Positions 10,109-22,602 of a DNA stretch of 64,000 nt are shown here, one piece after another. The notes beneath the pieces were generated by a model. It ran no database searches. It saw nothing but the letters and a program-made list of their open reading frames with translations, and was not told the DNA's origin. The first letter of the stretch is position 1; every line of letters begins with the position of its first letter. The translations under genes and the position numbers were made by a program. The stretch comes from Phialophora verrucosa. Its lineage: Eukaryota > Ascomycota > Eurotiomycetes > Chaetothyriales > Herpotrichiellaceae. The stretch spans positions 620,001-684,000 of the forward strand of contig MSED01000009.1 of NCBI GenBank assembly GCA_002099365.1, read 5' to 3'.

Positions 10109-11693
10109 ATGGTCGAAACCGAACATGGAACTCCCACTTGGAAGTTCACCCAATGCTTTGGCGATAAAGGCGACGTCGAGGACATAACAGAGGCCGATAT
10201 CATCTCAACCGTCGAATTCGACCATACCGGAAACTACCTTGCTACAGGAGACAAAGGCGGTCGGGTCGTCCTCTTTGAACGCAACGAGACGGTCAGCACC
10301 TGACCATTAGATTCACTAGTTGCAGCACGTTACTGACCCTCTCACAGAAGAAGACATGCGAGTATAAATTCCACACCGAGTTCCAGTCTCACGAGCCCGA
10401 ATTTGACTACCTCAAGTCCCTCGAAATAGAAGAGAAGATCAACAAGATCAAATGGTGCAAACGCCAAAATGCCTCACATTACCTCCTCTCCACGAACGAT
10501 AAGACCATCAAGCTATGGAAGGTCTTCGAGAAGTCGCTCAAGGTGGTGGCTGAGAACAATCTATCCAATGAACTGACCCCCGCTGGTGTCGGTGCTGGCG
10601 TCGGAGGAGGAGCTCCTCGCCCTCAATTCAAAGATTCTTCGCAGTTGAAGCTTCCTAGAATGACCCACCACGATACTGTTGTGGCTGCTGTCCCCCGACG
10701 CACCTATGCCAATGCTCACGCTTATCACATCAACAGCATCTCCGTCAATAGCGACGGCGAGACTTTCATTAGCAGTGACGATTTGCGCATCAACCTGTGG
10801 AATCTCAATATCCAGGATCAGAGCTTCAACATTGTGGACATCAAGCCTGCGAACATGGAAGAGTTGACAGAGGTCATCACCGCGGCCGAGTTCCACCCTC
10901 ACAGCTGCAACTGGTTTATGTACGCCAGCTCAAAGGGCACCATCAAATTGGCCGACATGCGTGAGAGCGCACTGTGCGACCAGCACGCCAAACGTAAGCC
11001 GTTAGCCTCACAGAGAGGAGAGGAGACTGACAAGTTGCAGAGTTTGAGCAAGAAGAAGACCCTTCGTCCCGATCCTTCTTTTCCGAGATCATCTCCTCCA
11101 TTTCCGATGTTCGATTCTCACACGACGGCAGATATATTCTATCGCGAGACTACCTGACAGTCAAGATTTGGGACGTCAACATGGAGAGGCAGCCTGTCAA
11201 GACGATCCCTATCCATGAACATCTGCGACCTCGTCTGTGCGATACATACGAAAATGACAGCATTTTCGACAAGTTTGAGGTGGTCTTCAGCGGCGATGGA
11301 AGCAATGTCATGACTGGCAGTTACAACAACAATTTCATGATATACCCCTCAGATCCCGAGCAGGAAACCGAAGTTGTTCTCCAGGCAGACAAATCGGCCT
11401 TCAAGGCTAAGAAAGTTGGAGTGCCGACTCCCATCAACTCGGCCAGTCCCAATGGTGCCAAGAAAGGTGGTTCAAGAGCAGGCAGCCCTGCCGCCACCGG
11501 TGCCGGAAGCAGAATGAGGAAGGAAACCGATGCCGACCAGATTGACTTTAACAAGAAGATTCTGCACATGAGTTGGCATCCATTCGAGGACAGCATCGCC
11601 ATTGCGGCTACAAACAATGTGAGTCTCATGTCCTGCTGGTAGACACTTGTGAGCCTAACAACCTTCTAGCTCTTTGTCTTCTCTGCCCTCTGA
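10109..11693 (+). CDS. CDC55: Protein phosphatase 2A regulatory subunit B (Cdc55/PabA)
   Basis: Four exons (introns 10292-10347, 10994-11040, 11619-11669) give 476 residues of a B55-type WD40 propeller. Highly conserved blocks are [104 protein letters not shown] and [18 protein letters not shown]. The last exon is only 24 nt and encodes LFVFSAL plus stop, matching the usual B55 ending. Known role: substrate selection for the PP2A core in mitotic exit, morphogenesis and nutrient signalling. A low-complexity insert (about 405-440, Gly/Ala/Ser-rich) before the last blades is typical of filamentous fungi. The first donor, GTCAGC, is unusual, but the join [14 protein letters not shown] is exactly what the family requires. 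The alternative of an extra upstream exon ending at 10019 cannot be excluded. Confidence 0.95.
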
Positions 11694-12360
11694 GCTTGTC
11701 CTTTGCGAGATCTTTGCGCCATTGTATCAGATTTCGTCCAGGTGTGCGCGGCGCACAGCAGGCGAGGGTTGAATGAGGCGCGCCTCCTGGAAACTGGTCG
11801 ACATGTGGGAATATCGGTTGCACATGTCGGCACATGCGCGATTGGTCGGTAGGACGTTGCTGCGACGAATAGAGCCACGGCGACGGCTCGGCAAGGCTGA
11901 GCATCATAAGGACGATGTGGTCCGGATCACGAACAATGGTGGTGAAATGAAGGACTGGCGGGCTTCTTGGATTACACAATCGTCTTTCGGAGCTTTGAGA
12001 CATCAAGGTCAATGTTGGGCTCCAGGAATACTTTTCTTCCCGAAGCTGGCGAGGAAATTGGCGAATCGATCAGAGAGAGTGGCTTGAACGTTTCTCCCGA
12101 GCTGGAAGCGATCAGTGCATTGGACGATAGCTGGAGGATGAATCGAGATGAAAGCAACCGAGAATGAGCTAGAGATGTAGCCAAAGCTGGTAACAGCAGA
12201 AAATGAAATGAAGAAAAATTGAACGACGAAAGAGGTCTCGGAGCATGCAGTCTTGAGGTCAATCGATCCCAAAAGGCCTCCTGAAATCCCTCTCTCTCTA
12301 CTCTGTGCATTGTGAAATGATCTCAACGGCCAGTTCATGTACTGGAGGAGATCAAAGTCG
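11694..12360. other. Convergent intergenic region
   Basis: Between the 3' ends of the PP2A B-subunit and Ntr2-like genes. Open frames on both strands overlap and show no recognisable domain. Nothing else seen. Confidence 0.4.
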
Positions 12361-13817
12361 TCAAGCACTGTCGCCGAACGACTCTAACCCCCTCCCCCTC
12401 TCAGTGCCAGCAGTATTCTCATCCACGGCGTGGCCATTCGCTTCGCCGTTAGTCCCGTTAACCTTGTCAGCATGCTCCCTCTTCACCCTCTCGAGTTCCT
12501 GGCCTGCCTCCTCCAAGCTCCTCTGGATATGTTCTTGACTTGCCTTGATGTCGGCCCTTTCCCTCTCAATGTCTGCCTTCCTCTTGACGATCTTGGCCTT
12601 TTCAAATTCCAGCGCGGAAAGCATGTCCCTCAGCCGCGTTAGCCCGACGCTTAATTTAGGGATAGGCGTCGTTTCTCTCGGTTGCAGGGGGCGGGAGAGC
12701 TGTGCTGTGCGCGACGAGTGCCAGCGTAGACCGTCCATGCCGTGATGTGTCTGCGCCAATTCGTATTCCTTCCGTCGTTCATAGTCCGAGTCGGACGCAT
12801 CGGTATTGTCTGACGCTTCCGAGGCGGAGCCCTCGGCCTGGTCGATCATGGTGCGAATGGCTTCCCGTTCTTGTCGCGACTGTTCCTTCAGCCCGCGCTT
12901 GGAGAGCGTCACGCGGCCGGAATCTTCTACATACTCGTCGAACCCTTCGGCGATGTCTTCGTCTTCGTGGACGAGTCGCGTGTCCTTCTCGCGGGGCTGC
13001 GAGATTGAAGTGCCTACTTGCATGCGGTGAGGGCGGAATTCGCCGTCCGAGTCGTAGTCTTCTAGCGATATGAAGTCGTCGCCTGCGCCTCCTCCTCTAC
13101 TTCCACCACCACCGCCGCTGCGGGAGTAGGCATCCGCGGCTTGTTCCTTGGCGAGGCGGGCGCGGCGGTCTTTTTTCTCCTTGATTTCGGCCGCGGAGGG
13201 GATGTGTGAGGAGGCGGTTGAAAGGACGGACTTGCCAAATTTCGATTCGAGATCTAACTCGAGGTGGGACGAGGGCTGGATTAGATCCGTAGAAGGGGTG
13301 GTGCCTTGCGGGGAGGAGATGTCTCGCGGTGTCGAGGGGGTCGAGTTGCGGAGTTCATCGAGGTAGGCTTTGCTGTAGACGGCGCGAGATTCGTCTTGGG
13401 ATTCGTGGTCTCGCTCTCGCCGGGAGATGATGTCCCGTGCGAGACCTATCCTTGAGGGTTTGGTCGTCCGTGGCAAGGCCGCCTCGGTCGGCGTTGAGCC
13501 ACCTGTCTCGGTTTCTCTTCCTTTACCAGAGCCATCTTCTTCGCTTGGGTTGAAGGAGACTCGTAGTCTTGACTTGGTGCGCGGTGCGTTGACGTTCGGT
13601 CTGCGGACGATGGGGCCCGTGTCTACATGTCCTCGTCAGTGGGATCTGTTCACACTATGCCAGGATAATAAATGTCAGAAAAAGTGTAGCAAATGGCAGA
13701 GTTGTCTGGCTTAGGGTTGAATATCTGCGTACCTTCTTCGCCGTCGTCTGCCTGATCTTCAGGCTCGTCGCGCGCAATACGCTTGGGTTTCCTCCGGGAT
13801 GAGAAGAGCGACGCCAT
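12361..13817 (-). CDS. Nineteen-complex-related protein 2 (Ntr2-like) spliceosome disassembly factor
   Basis: Two exons (exon 1 13817-13733, intron 13732-13623, exon 2 13622-12361) give 448 residues. The N-terminus MASLFSSRRKPKRI, followed by IVRRPNVNAPRTKSRLRVSFNP, is the signature of the GCFC2/PAXBP1/Ntr2 group. The middle is low-complexity and acidic (GGGGGSRGGG, ISLEDYDSDGEF). A conserved DSGRVTLSKRGLKEQSR and a C-terminal coiled coil (FEKAKIVKRKADIERERADI, about 370-420) follow. In yeast Ntr2 pairs with Ntr1 and Prp43 to take apart post-splicing and stalled spliceosomes in the nucleus. The first exon is too short to be seen alone; it was found from the MASLF start and the GTACGC donor. 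Upstream in-frame codons exist, but the family start is clear. Confidence 0.85.
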
Positions 13818-15459
13818 TATATTGGTGTTCTGGCTGCTCTGGCACCGGGACAGTGTCAGTTTGGAGCGCGAGTGGTTCAATAGTTTGCGAAAAGAAGGAA
13901 ACTGCGGGGAACAAGCGAACAAGGGTTGGAATCTGGTTTCTCGTCAGCGAGAACCACCTGCAGGAACGGCATGATCACCACGATCACTCACAGGAACCAT
14001 ACTCCGTACTAGATCTTTCTGTCAGGCTTCACTGTCGATTCTCGCTCAGCCCCAGAGTTAAGTACCTGTTTTTACTTTCTCTCCCAGGTGGATTGGGCGG
14101 TTCGACTCGACTCGGGCTGCAGGAATTCCGGTATTCCTCCTCGTAGTTGCTTCACCTCTACATGCGTCGACGGAAGCTGTGTCACGGCCTTCTTGGCCCT
14201 ACTGCTACTCAGCTAGTGATTTGGAATGAACTCTTTCACAACCTTTAGCGGCGTGGCACGGTCGGGATTGAAAGCACTGAACTATCGACACCCTATACCA
14301 ACACCTGGAGCACCTTGACTGCATTGGTTCACTCAAATTCCCAGCCGGATTCGACCGAGATGTATGCGACCTAGGGGCGGACCGTTTGGAGTGTTTAGCA
14401 TGCCGAAGACTTTTCGAGGCAGTGAATGCCCTGTATTGCTAGACAAAGTCTACGCGCGGCTAAGTATGATGGAGCGGGAGGACCAAAAACTATTGTGGTC
14501 GACTACATGATCGATGAAGTACTGCTATACCATCAGGCGTTGTCATAGGCAAGACACGTCAAACTCGCTGAGGCGGAACACCTGGGAAACGCCCTGCAAA
14601 TCGATCATCGGCGAATACTAACACGGCGTGGAAGTTCTTGGGAGATGACGTTGCGGCAGAGCTTGACATCGAGGCGTCTTCCGCCTAGTCCGAATACAGG
14701 AGCAGTGATGGCGATAGGGATGGTGAGAAAGAATTGAAGAAGCCGCGATTTCACCTGGGTACGGCCAGAGGGAGGTATCGCGCCGTCAATAGTGCCGTCC
14801 AGACTCCGGACCTGTTGGCGCAGTTCTCGGGCACAGATGTGTCGCTGGTGTTTTGTTGGGCAGAGTGTGCAACGAGGGAAAATACGCCATCAGGGATACT
14901 ATTGTCACGGGTTTCGACCAGCAACTTGACTGCTGCATGTACATCGCTCTGACCCACGTCTCCAGGACTTCAGCGGTGTTGACTAGGAGTTGAAAATGCT
15001 ACTCCCAGGTCTATTGAAGTGTGCAGCTTACCTATCAGAGCTAGAGCTGGGTTATCGCTCTGCCAGCGCCACTGGAAGAAGTTGGGGGAAGAATTTGGGC
15101 GATACTAACACGAACATGAACGTGAACATTATGAACATGACCAGCTTCCAACTCATGTAGGAGTGTGCATGATCCAGTCCTACTAGTAAGGAGTACCCCG
15201 TAATACTCGTTGCTGTAATGCCCAGCGCCGGACTCCCGGTCGATAGTTTTTCCGGTCCAAAACCTCGACTTTTTGAATTTCTCCAACCATCAAAGCAACG
15301 AACAAGCCGCGCCTGGTATACGAGAGCGACAATAGCTGTACCTACCTTCCTCCACCACACCACCAAACAGTCGGTGCAGCGCACACATCCCTCCGCCTCT
15401 CAATCAGACGCGCCCAAAGAGTCGAATACACACGCGCGACAAAACGCCCAGTCGCAACC
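13818..15459. other. Long divergent intergenic region, possible eroded ORF
   Basis: 1.6 kb between the starts of the Ntr2-like and SmG genes. A plus-strand frame around 14310-14440 and another at about 14700-14950 look weakly coding but contain stops, and I recognise no family. A cluster of short GAACATGAACGTGAACATT-type direct repeats lies at about 15112-15140. The right end is the SmG promoter. Confidence 0.35.
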
Positions 15460-15932
15460 ATGCCGCAAGCCCAACCTGAACTGAAAAAGGTGACAGTCCG
15501 CACCCATTCCCCTGCCAGAGTTCCCAACGTCCAACGTCCACGATCACACACTAACACCCCCCGCCTCATTGTAGTACATGGAAAAACGCCTCTTCGTGCA
15601 ACTGAACGGGAATAGAAAAGTCATCGGCATTCTGCGCGGCTATGATGTACGTATTATGCATATATGGCGTCCTCAAGATTTCCCCCTCTCCCACCAACAT
15701 ACGACTCTCTGTCTCTATCTATCTCCTCTGCGGGAAAGAAAGAATGACTCATGTGGACAACACGGCTGATATGACATGTGCGTCTACATAGGTATTCCTG
15801 AACATTGTGCTCGACGAGGCGGTTGAAGAGAAGGCAGGCGGCGACAGAGAGAGATTGGGCATGGTTGTCATTCGGGGCAATTCCGTGGTTATGCTCGAGG
15901 CATTGGAGAGAATGGGGGATGATCGACGATAG
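15460..15932 (+). CDS. SMX2: Small nuclear ribonucleoprotein G (SmG)
   Basis: Three exons (15460-15489, 15575-15646, 15792-15932) give 80 residues. The LSm fold is complete: [18 protein letters not shown] with Sm1 [17 protein letters not shown], and Sm2 [15 protein letters not shown]. The length equals the family norm (about 76-80). SmG is one of seven Sm proteins forming the ring around U1, U2, U4 and U5 snRNAs. The 30-nt first exon ([10 protein letters not shown]) and the short introns explain why no long open frame is visible. All three joins are in phase with clean GT/AG ends. Confidence 0.95.
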
Positions 15933-16273
15933 ATGCGTGGACGGGATGGACGGCGGACGACACTACGACGAGGTCGAGCAATTTGAACGAAGAGGGTGGG
16001 CAAGCTGGCCTGCCAACCAGTCGGAATCTTCTTTTCCGCGCGAACGACGTCTGCATCACATGCAGCACGAAGGGCGGTGGCTACTGATACAAGGTGACGT
16101 ACGGAGGGAGCGTGCTATCTTGGAAATGTCGCTGCAGGTGCTGGCTTCACCGAGTCAGTGTAAGAGAATACTTCCTCACCTCCAGGACCGACCGAACGAC
16201 CGAGAGAGATGTCAGCCATCTCTTCCCATGAAACAGAAAGACATTTTCTGTTGTCAGAAACTCGAAGTCAAGC
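15933..16273. other. Convergent intergenic region
   Basis: Lies between the 3' ends of the SmG and TAF2 genes. No gene or clear element seen. Confidence 0.4.
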
Positions 16274-19200
16274 TCAAGACGATGGACTTTCCTGCGACGG
16301 ACCCTTATTCAGCTTCAAAGTCGGGATCTTCAATGTAATCCTTCTCTGAGGCTCTCCAACCGGTGTCTGCACCTGTTGGCCCTGCTGCAGCGTGAAACTC
16401 GGCTGTCTCTGCGGCGCCGGCTGGGCAGTCGGTGGGGGCGGTGTGGGACTCGGATTACTTAGTGAGATGCTCGGCTGACGATTCGGACCGCTGGGGTTTT
16501 TGTTGAGCTTTATTTTCAACCTCGGAATGGCAGGCCGCGCTTGTGCTTGTGCTTGTGGCATGGCCATGGGAGGTGCAGATGGTTGCCATTTTGGCACGGG
16601 TTTCGTGCGGACTTTGCGGGTTTCTGAGAATTTGAGCTTGCCCTGCAGAGATACAGTAGAGTGCGTCAGCCTGATGCTCGAAACGAAGCGAAAACAAAAC
16701 GCCAGAGAGAACTTACCTTGCCTAAGCTCTGCACCTTCCAGTAGCGGGGCAGCCTTAGTGTGACCTTCATCTTGTTGACCGGATCGTAGAGCATGCGGCA
16801 GAAGTCCAGTAAGATCTGTAGATCCTCCAGTATGATCTGGTCATAGCAGATGGCATTCCAAAGTGCCGCTTGAAGAGCTTTATGTGTGCCGAGCTCTCCT
16901 TTCAACGCTTTCAACGCAGCTTCCAAGTTCTGTCGCCTAGCGATTTCCTCCTGTCGTTTCGATGCGTCGTCTTCCTCAATTGATGCTCCTTCGATGACAA
17001 GACCTTCAGCGGCGGCAGGTCGAGCAATCATGCTCTTGTCGCCGATAGCTCGTCGACCAAGCACGACACCAAAGGCACGTTGCAGGCTTTGACGGATATA
17101 GGGCGACGGGTCAGCCACCATGCAGTACAGCACATACCGCAAAACTGCCGAATTGTCGAATATCTTGGGCGTAAGAAGTGTTGAATATGCCGTTTGGCGC
17201 AACATATCGTAATTGCCCGGCCTGGTATATTGCAGGAAGTGCAGCGGTGAGAAAGCTCCGATCCCTGCAGCCGCAAGCATAGCCTGACACTCCAAAGCAG
17301 TCCGAGAGTAGAGGTTCTGGTAGGAAGATGTCCACTCGTCCATTCTACGGTAACGGTCGATCTCTTCTAGAAACTGGCGTTCGAACTGCTTCAGCTCGTG
17401 AACTTCGTCCTCGAGGTCGAAGTCTCCGATCACGTCCCGCTCGGTGTAATGTGGTCGTGCAATAGCCGCGTCGGTCAGTGCTTTCATCAATCGAGCGATG
17501 TAATGCGCATCAGAATAATCGTTCACCGAGTTGTCGTTGAACTTCAACTTGTCGAGCAAGAAATCTTTGACCTCTTTAGGTGTGTGCCCTCGACCGTCGC
17601 GGACTTTGGCGATGGCTTCCACGATCTCACACTGCACCATGTATAACAGTTGGTCTGAGAAGTCGTTGGGTCGAGTCATTGTCGAACCGCGATCTGTAAC
17701 ATTGAACAGCTCTTCAAAGGCTTTCTTGAGATGGTAGAAGCCGATGTTGTTGACCTCCTCTGCCGCATGTCTGACCAGGGCTTTAGCTGCAAGTGCTCGA
17801 ACACCATGGAAATACCGGCGATCCATCAATGTCCTGACGATAACGGACGACATGGTCGCATGAGGTGGGAACCTCGAGATGGTGCGGATGGACTCGAGAT
17901 GTGCGACAACATCTCGATCTTGCTGCAGCTGGGACACGTACATGTAACCCGGCATGGCGAGGTTCACTGTGCAGATCCATTCGAAGTCTGCATCCAGTCG
18001 GATCCATTCGTAGGACTCCATGTTCATTTTGTCTTCCTCCTCCTGAGTCCACTCCTGGATTCGCCACTTTGCAATTTCCTCCTCAGTCTGCAGTACATCG
18101 CCTAGGCAATAGACTAGAGCGTCGTTCTCCTCGTCTGCCTGCTCAGCTGCAGCTTTGGTACTCGCTCGAGCTCTCTGCTTCTTGCTCCTTTTGAGACGTT
18201 TGTACTTGGTATTGTACGGCACCTCGAAGGTGGTGCTAGGGTCCTTTATCTGCACAATGTGCTCGTAGGGTGTGCCGTCCGCCTCGTGGATCCGAATCGT
18301 CATGGGACCAGTGAATACCTGCTGAGGCTCTGCCGCCCAGATCCCATGGAAATCCTCATGGACTTCCCGCATGAAATATTCGGGGTTTAAATCTCGCGTT
18401 GTCTGTCGATCGCTTTGTTCCTGTTGAATGGTCATCTCTACCACGAGTTTCTTCTTGTTGAATCTCTGGCGGGCAAAAAAGCGAGGGCAGCCTGCTCCCT
18501 TGACCCATTGTCCAAGAAAGTCATCTATTTTCTCGTGACCCATGCGTTCCGTGGTTTTCTGGAACAATTCTGTTGAGAGGGCGTTGTTCTCAAGATCCCC
18601 TGTTCGAGCTCTTGTGAGAATCTTTCCAAGGATACCGGGCATTTTGGAAGTGCCTTCTCTTTTTGCGATGCGGCGATCTAGAATGAACAATACTACTGGG
18701 GCTTTCATGGCGATGAAGTCGTATGCTGAGGAGTCAACATGAAACATGGCGCCCATGTCGTAGATCGAAGGGCGATTGATGTCCAGCTCCACAACGTTAT
18801 CTGCCTGATGTTTGATGTAAGCACGGTACTCGTTGTTGCCCGAGAGTTCTCTCATGAAGAGATTCGTGATGAAGTAAGCACCTCCAATAATGACCCAATT
18901 GTCTTGGGGATTGGCGGCGATGATGTTGACGCCGATCCATTGAGACACAATGGCGTGAACCAAGGTTCGAGTGACTTCTTGTGCCGGGTCAATGACTTCT
19001 TCCGGATAAAGGAGTCGAGTGCTGCAAACAGTCACACCTGCGAAGACAGATGCTTCAGCTGGTGCGTCCTCGACGAAGCACATGGCATAAGATTTGACTG
19101 GACAAGAGATGTACTTTTGTACAACGTAGTCCATGGCCATGGTTGTGGGTAGACAAGTGTTCTTCGTCTCCTCCGCCCGGCCTGGCAAACAGTACGCTAA

Positions 19201-20208
19201 GACTTCGACCGCGTTGCGGCCAATATCCTCAACTTGCTGTGCATCTCGGAGCTCGCTCAGGTTGACCAGCTCGAATGGTCCGATTGCGAAGCCAATCTGC
19301 TGGGGCGCCAATTGTTGAGAGCAGGAAAACGAGACGGTTTTCAGGGATGGGTCATGCTTGTCCAAGATCTCATCGGTAAGCTCACCCGAGCATATCACGA
19401 CCATATCCTTGCTCTCATAGCTTTGGCGAGCGGGGTCATTGTTGACGAAATCTTGGTTTCCTGCAGCAGGGTCGAACGAAATAGCCTGGCTGATGGCGTC
19501 ACCCACGGTCCTGGGACAATGGATAGAAATGTCCCATGTACAGCGACTGTTGAGTTTGTCAACGCAGGGAAACAGGGATGAAGCACCGCCAGCGCCCAGC
19601 TTGGCTCGAGTGTATGCGTGTGGCCACCGACCGCTCCCTCGCCTGCCGGAGGAAAATTGCAGAGTTTCTCTGGCGTGACACGATTCGAATTCGATAACGA
19701 CTGTCAGAGGTGTAAACTGGGCTGCTGTTGTGTCTGCCAGTGCTTGGGTGACCTCGGTGGCGGAGGCGCCCTGGGCTTGTGGATCTGTGATCTTGATTGT
19801 ACCTGCAGCCTGCGTGTGCACTTCTGCAACCTCGACAGGCACAATCCGCACTTTTTTTGGGAGGGTGATGATAATATCAGGCTCCAGTTCAGCACCGATC
19901 GAACCCGCAATCTTCTCCGCGAGTAGATGGTGTTGATGGACTGACCCCGGAACATGTAACCTGAGCTGCTCGCAAGGGTCATCGTGCTGTACTGCAGAAG
20001 GTGGAATGCCGTTCACTAAGACCTTGTTGATCGTACATTGTCGACCATGCAGGCCGATCTCTTTGAGATCGGAGGAGTTTGGGTAGATTGTGATCTCCGC
20101 CCTTCCGGTGACCTCCTGGTTGAAATTTATCTCCAGTTCGACTTTCTGATGCGCGACGGTGAATGTGGGCTCTCGGATAACCGGTGGCTGCTCCTCCTGA
20201 GACTCCAT
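16274..20208 (-). CDS. TAF2: TFIID subunit TAF2 (TSM1)
   Basis: Two exons (20208-16717 and 16642-16274) give 1286 residues. The N-terminal part is an M1-aminopeptidase-like fold: VAHQKVELEINFNQEVTGRA, PHAYTRAKLGAGGASSLFPCVD, CTWDISIHCP, FIARQRFNKKKLVVEM-type blocks and AHIVSQWIGVN-like segments. The zinc site HExxH is absent, as in all TAF2 proteins, so it is a structural, not catalytic, domain. The C-terminal half forms HEAT-like helices (for example SPLHFLQYTRPGNYDMLR). Exon 2 encodes a Pro/Gln-rich tail ending in a basic LKIPTLKLNK. TAF2 in TFIID contacts core promoter and initiator DNA and the TAF1-TAF8-TAF10 module. The length is within the range of filamentous-fungal TAF2. The start at 20208 (MESQEEQPPVIREPTF) precedes the first conserved strand. 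Confidence 0.92.
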
Positions 20209-20769
20209 CGCAGGTTCATGAGAGACGAAGGGAGGCTGTCTTGAAACATGGTCATCCGCACATGCACCTCATATCAACGTCGTCCACCCGGGAATTTAGA
20301 CTCGACGAGGCCACCTATTCGTATCCAAGTGACGCGGCGACGATGAGCCTTCTCTGAGATCTGATGCGAGACTGATTGTGGAAGAACAAGAGAATGAAAA
20401 CGCGAAGGCAATTCATTTGGGCCTGCCAGATTCGTCGCCTCACCAGCGCGGAGTGACTGTTACGTAAGCCGCTGACTACGGAGAAGCGCATGCCCGCAAA
20501 AGGCAGGCGCTTCTTTTCCACGTGCCTCCTATTTTCAACATTTTCGTGGTTTGATCCTCCAGCTCTTTCTGTTTGCAGCACATTATGGAGAGCTCGTTGC
20601 ACTTCTTTCTATGTCGTATGTGCATTGTCTAGACCGACTCAGGCATGACTTAGACTTATAGAACTCTTTGCGGGCGGCCAGTTGATTTCTGTTCCTCCCC
20701 ACACAGTCTTTTCAGTATTTCCACTGCGTACAAGCCAACGCATCACTCGGCACTATCGACGGTACAGCC
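20209..20769. other. Shared divergent promoter (TAF2 / choline phosphotransferase)
   Basis: Between the starts of TAF2 (minus) and the CDP-alcohol phosphotransferase (plus). A pyrimidine-rich TTTTCAGTATTTCC stretch lies near 20710. No gene seen. Confidence 0.4.
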
Positions 20770-22157
20770 ATGGCAGGCTCAGGTAAGCCTCCCCCATCGG
20801 ACAGTAACTTGTCCTAGAAACTACTTTCAGTGCTAACATTCTCTCAATAGCTGATCCTCTCTCGGACGAGGCCATGGCCCATCTGAAAACGTACAAATAC
20901 CAAAGTGTGGACAAGTCATGGATATCCAACCATATCCTTCGACACTACGTACGTTCTCTGGGAAGTCTCCGTGACACGAAATGACTTACGACTGTATAGT
21001 GGAATGGGGCCGTCGAGTTACTGCCCATGTGGCTCGCTCCGAACATGGTGACGCTACTCGGTTTTGTCTGCATCCTCTTCAACGTCCTCTTGGTACAGAT
21101 CTTTGTACCAGATCTCGTCGGCCCAGCACCCGCGTGGCTGTGCTACAGCTTCGCGGCTGGACTCTGGCTTTACTCAACAATGGACAATATTGACGGCAAA
21201 CAAGCCCGTCGAACGGGTACTTCTAGCGGCCTCGGTGAGCTCTTTGACCACGGTATCGATTCTCTCAATTGTACACTGGGTAGCCTCCTCGAGACGGTCG
21301 CCATGGGCCTCGGGCCCACCAAAATTGGTGCTTTCACAGCGCTTGTGCCCTGTCTACCAATGTTCTTCTCCACCTGGGAGACGTACCACACGCATACACT
21401 CTTTCTTGGGGCGTTCAATGGTCCTACCGAGGGCCTCATCCTCGCTTGTTCGTTCATGGTCATCTCTGGTTACTTCGGCTCTGAGATTTGGCAGCACCGG
21501 GCTGCCGATTATGTCGGCTTCGATAGGTATCTTGGTGACATGGTCTTCATGGACTTGTGGTTGCCCATAGTTTTGGGAGCATTCCTCTTCGCTCACCTGC
21601 CATCATGCGTCATCAACGTCTACCGCGCCCGGAAGCAACAAAACCTCCCACTCTGGCCTGTGTTTCTGGAGTGGATACCCATGATCATATACACAGCCTC
21701 GATCTGTGCATGGTGTTCCTCTCCGTACTCTATCCTCTTGCGGGAAAACCATCTGGCTATATTTTGCCTTACGCTGTCATTTGTGTTTGGACGTCTTACC
21801 ACCAAGATCATTCTCCACCACCTCACCCGCCGACCGTTCCCTTACTTCACAGTGGCGCTGGTTCCACTGGCCATCGGTGGAATCATGGCATGGCTACCCT
21901 TGTTCGGCTTCGAACCTATTTCAGCCCAGTATGAGAGATGGTACATCTACGGATATTTTGTGTTCGCGATGCTCCAATACTTTGTCTGGGCGGTCAGGGT
22001 CATCAATCGCATTTGCGAAGTATTAGACATCAATTGCTTGACGATCAAGAGAAGGAAGACGATCGACGAGAGAGAGAAGCCGACATTAGACGGAAAGCAG
22101 TTGAAGACCAAATCCATCGCAAATGGAAAAGTAACAGGCTCGAAAAAGGAGTTGTAG
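20770..22157 (+). CDS. CPT1: Choline/ethanolamine phosphotransferase (CDP-alcohol phosphatidyltransferase)
   Basis: Three exons (20770-20782, 20851-20948, 21000-22157) give 422 residues. The catalytic signature is perfect: D102-G103-xx-A106-R107-x8-G116-xxx-D120-xxx-D124 (within DNIDGKQARR and GELFDHGID). It is preceded by the family-typical WNGAVELLPMWLAPNMVTLLGF and followed by about eight more hydrophobic segments. The enzyme transfers phosphocholine or phosphoethanolamine from the CDP-alcohol to diacylglycerol, the last step of the Kennedy pathway, in ER/Golgi membranes. The first exon has only 13 nt (ATG GCA GGC TCA G); it was placed by phase and by a GTAAGC donor. Cpt1 and Ept1 cannot be told apart from sequence, and many Pezizomycotina have one dual-specificity enzyme. 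The tail is Lys-rich (GSKKEL). Confidence 0.92.
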
Positions 22158-22602
22158 GGCGACTTGGCATCTGGGGACTTCATAATCACCAGGGAAAAGA
22201 GCTTGCTGAATGCCAGTGCACGCAAGAGAATGGTGAAGCAGAGACGACGACGCAGCTTTCCACGGCTGCCTTCATGGTGCGTCGTCTCGGAAGGCATCTT
22301 CGTCATTTCCTTCTTGGTAGTCATGGTTGTATACTTCGTGGTGTGCACTACCGAGCTCGTGGGCGCCTTCAAAAAGACTGCTGAGGTGTGGTTCATATAA
22401 AGGCGGAATCCATCACATGGACGGAGCAGAGGCCTCCATTTCCGTGAATGCTCTGCTAGGTGCCTGACACCTTGGGACACAGATCATATCTTAAAATATA
22501 GCTCAGCAGTGGATGTGCAATTTTCCATATCCGCAAGGAGATGGCGGTACTGTACGCAGCGAGCCTTCCACGTTTATGCCAACCCATCTTGTCTCCATCG
22601 CA
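22158..22602. other. Convergent intergenic region with a small hydrophobic ORF
   Basis: Between the phosphotransferase and CLYBL-like genes. A plus-strand frame from an ATG at 22230 to 22400 would encode 56 residues: a basic start (MVKQRRRRSF), one long hydrophobic segment (about residues 20-40) and a short tail. It could be chance in the 3'UTR. Confidence 0.3.

Noticed and set aside
12702..13366. Plus-strand frames over the Ntr2-like gene
   Set aside because: Antisense shadows of a low-complexity coding region.
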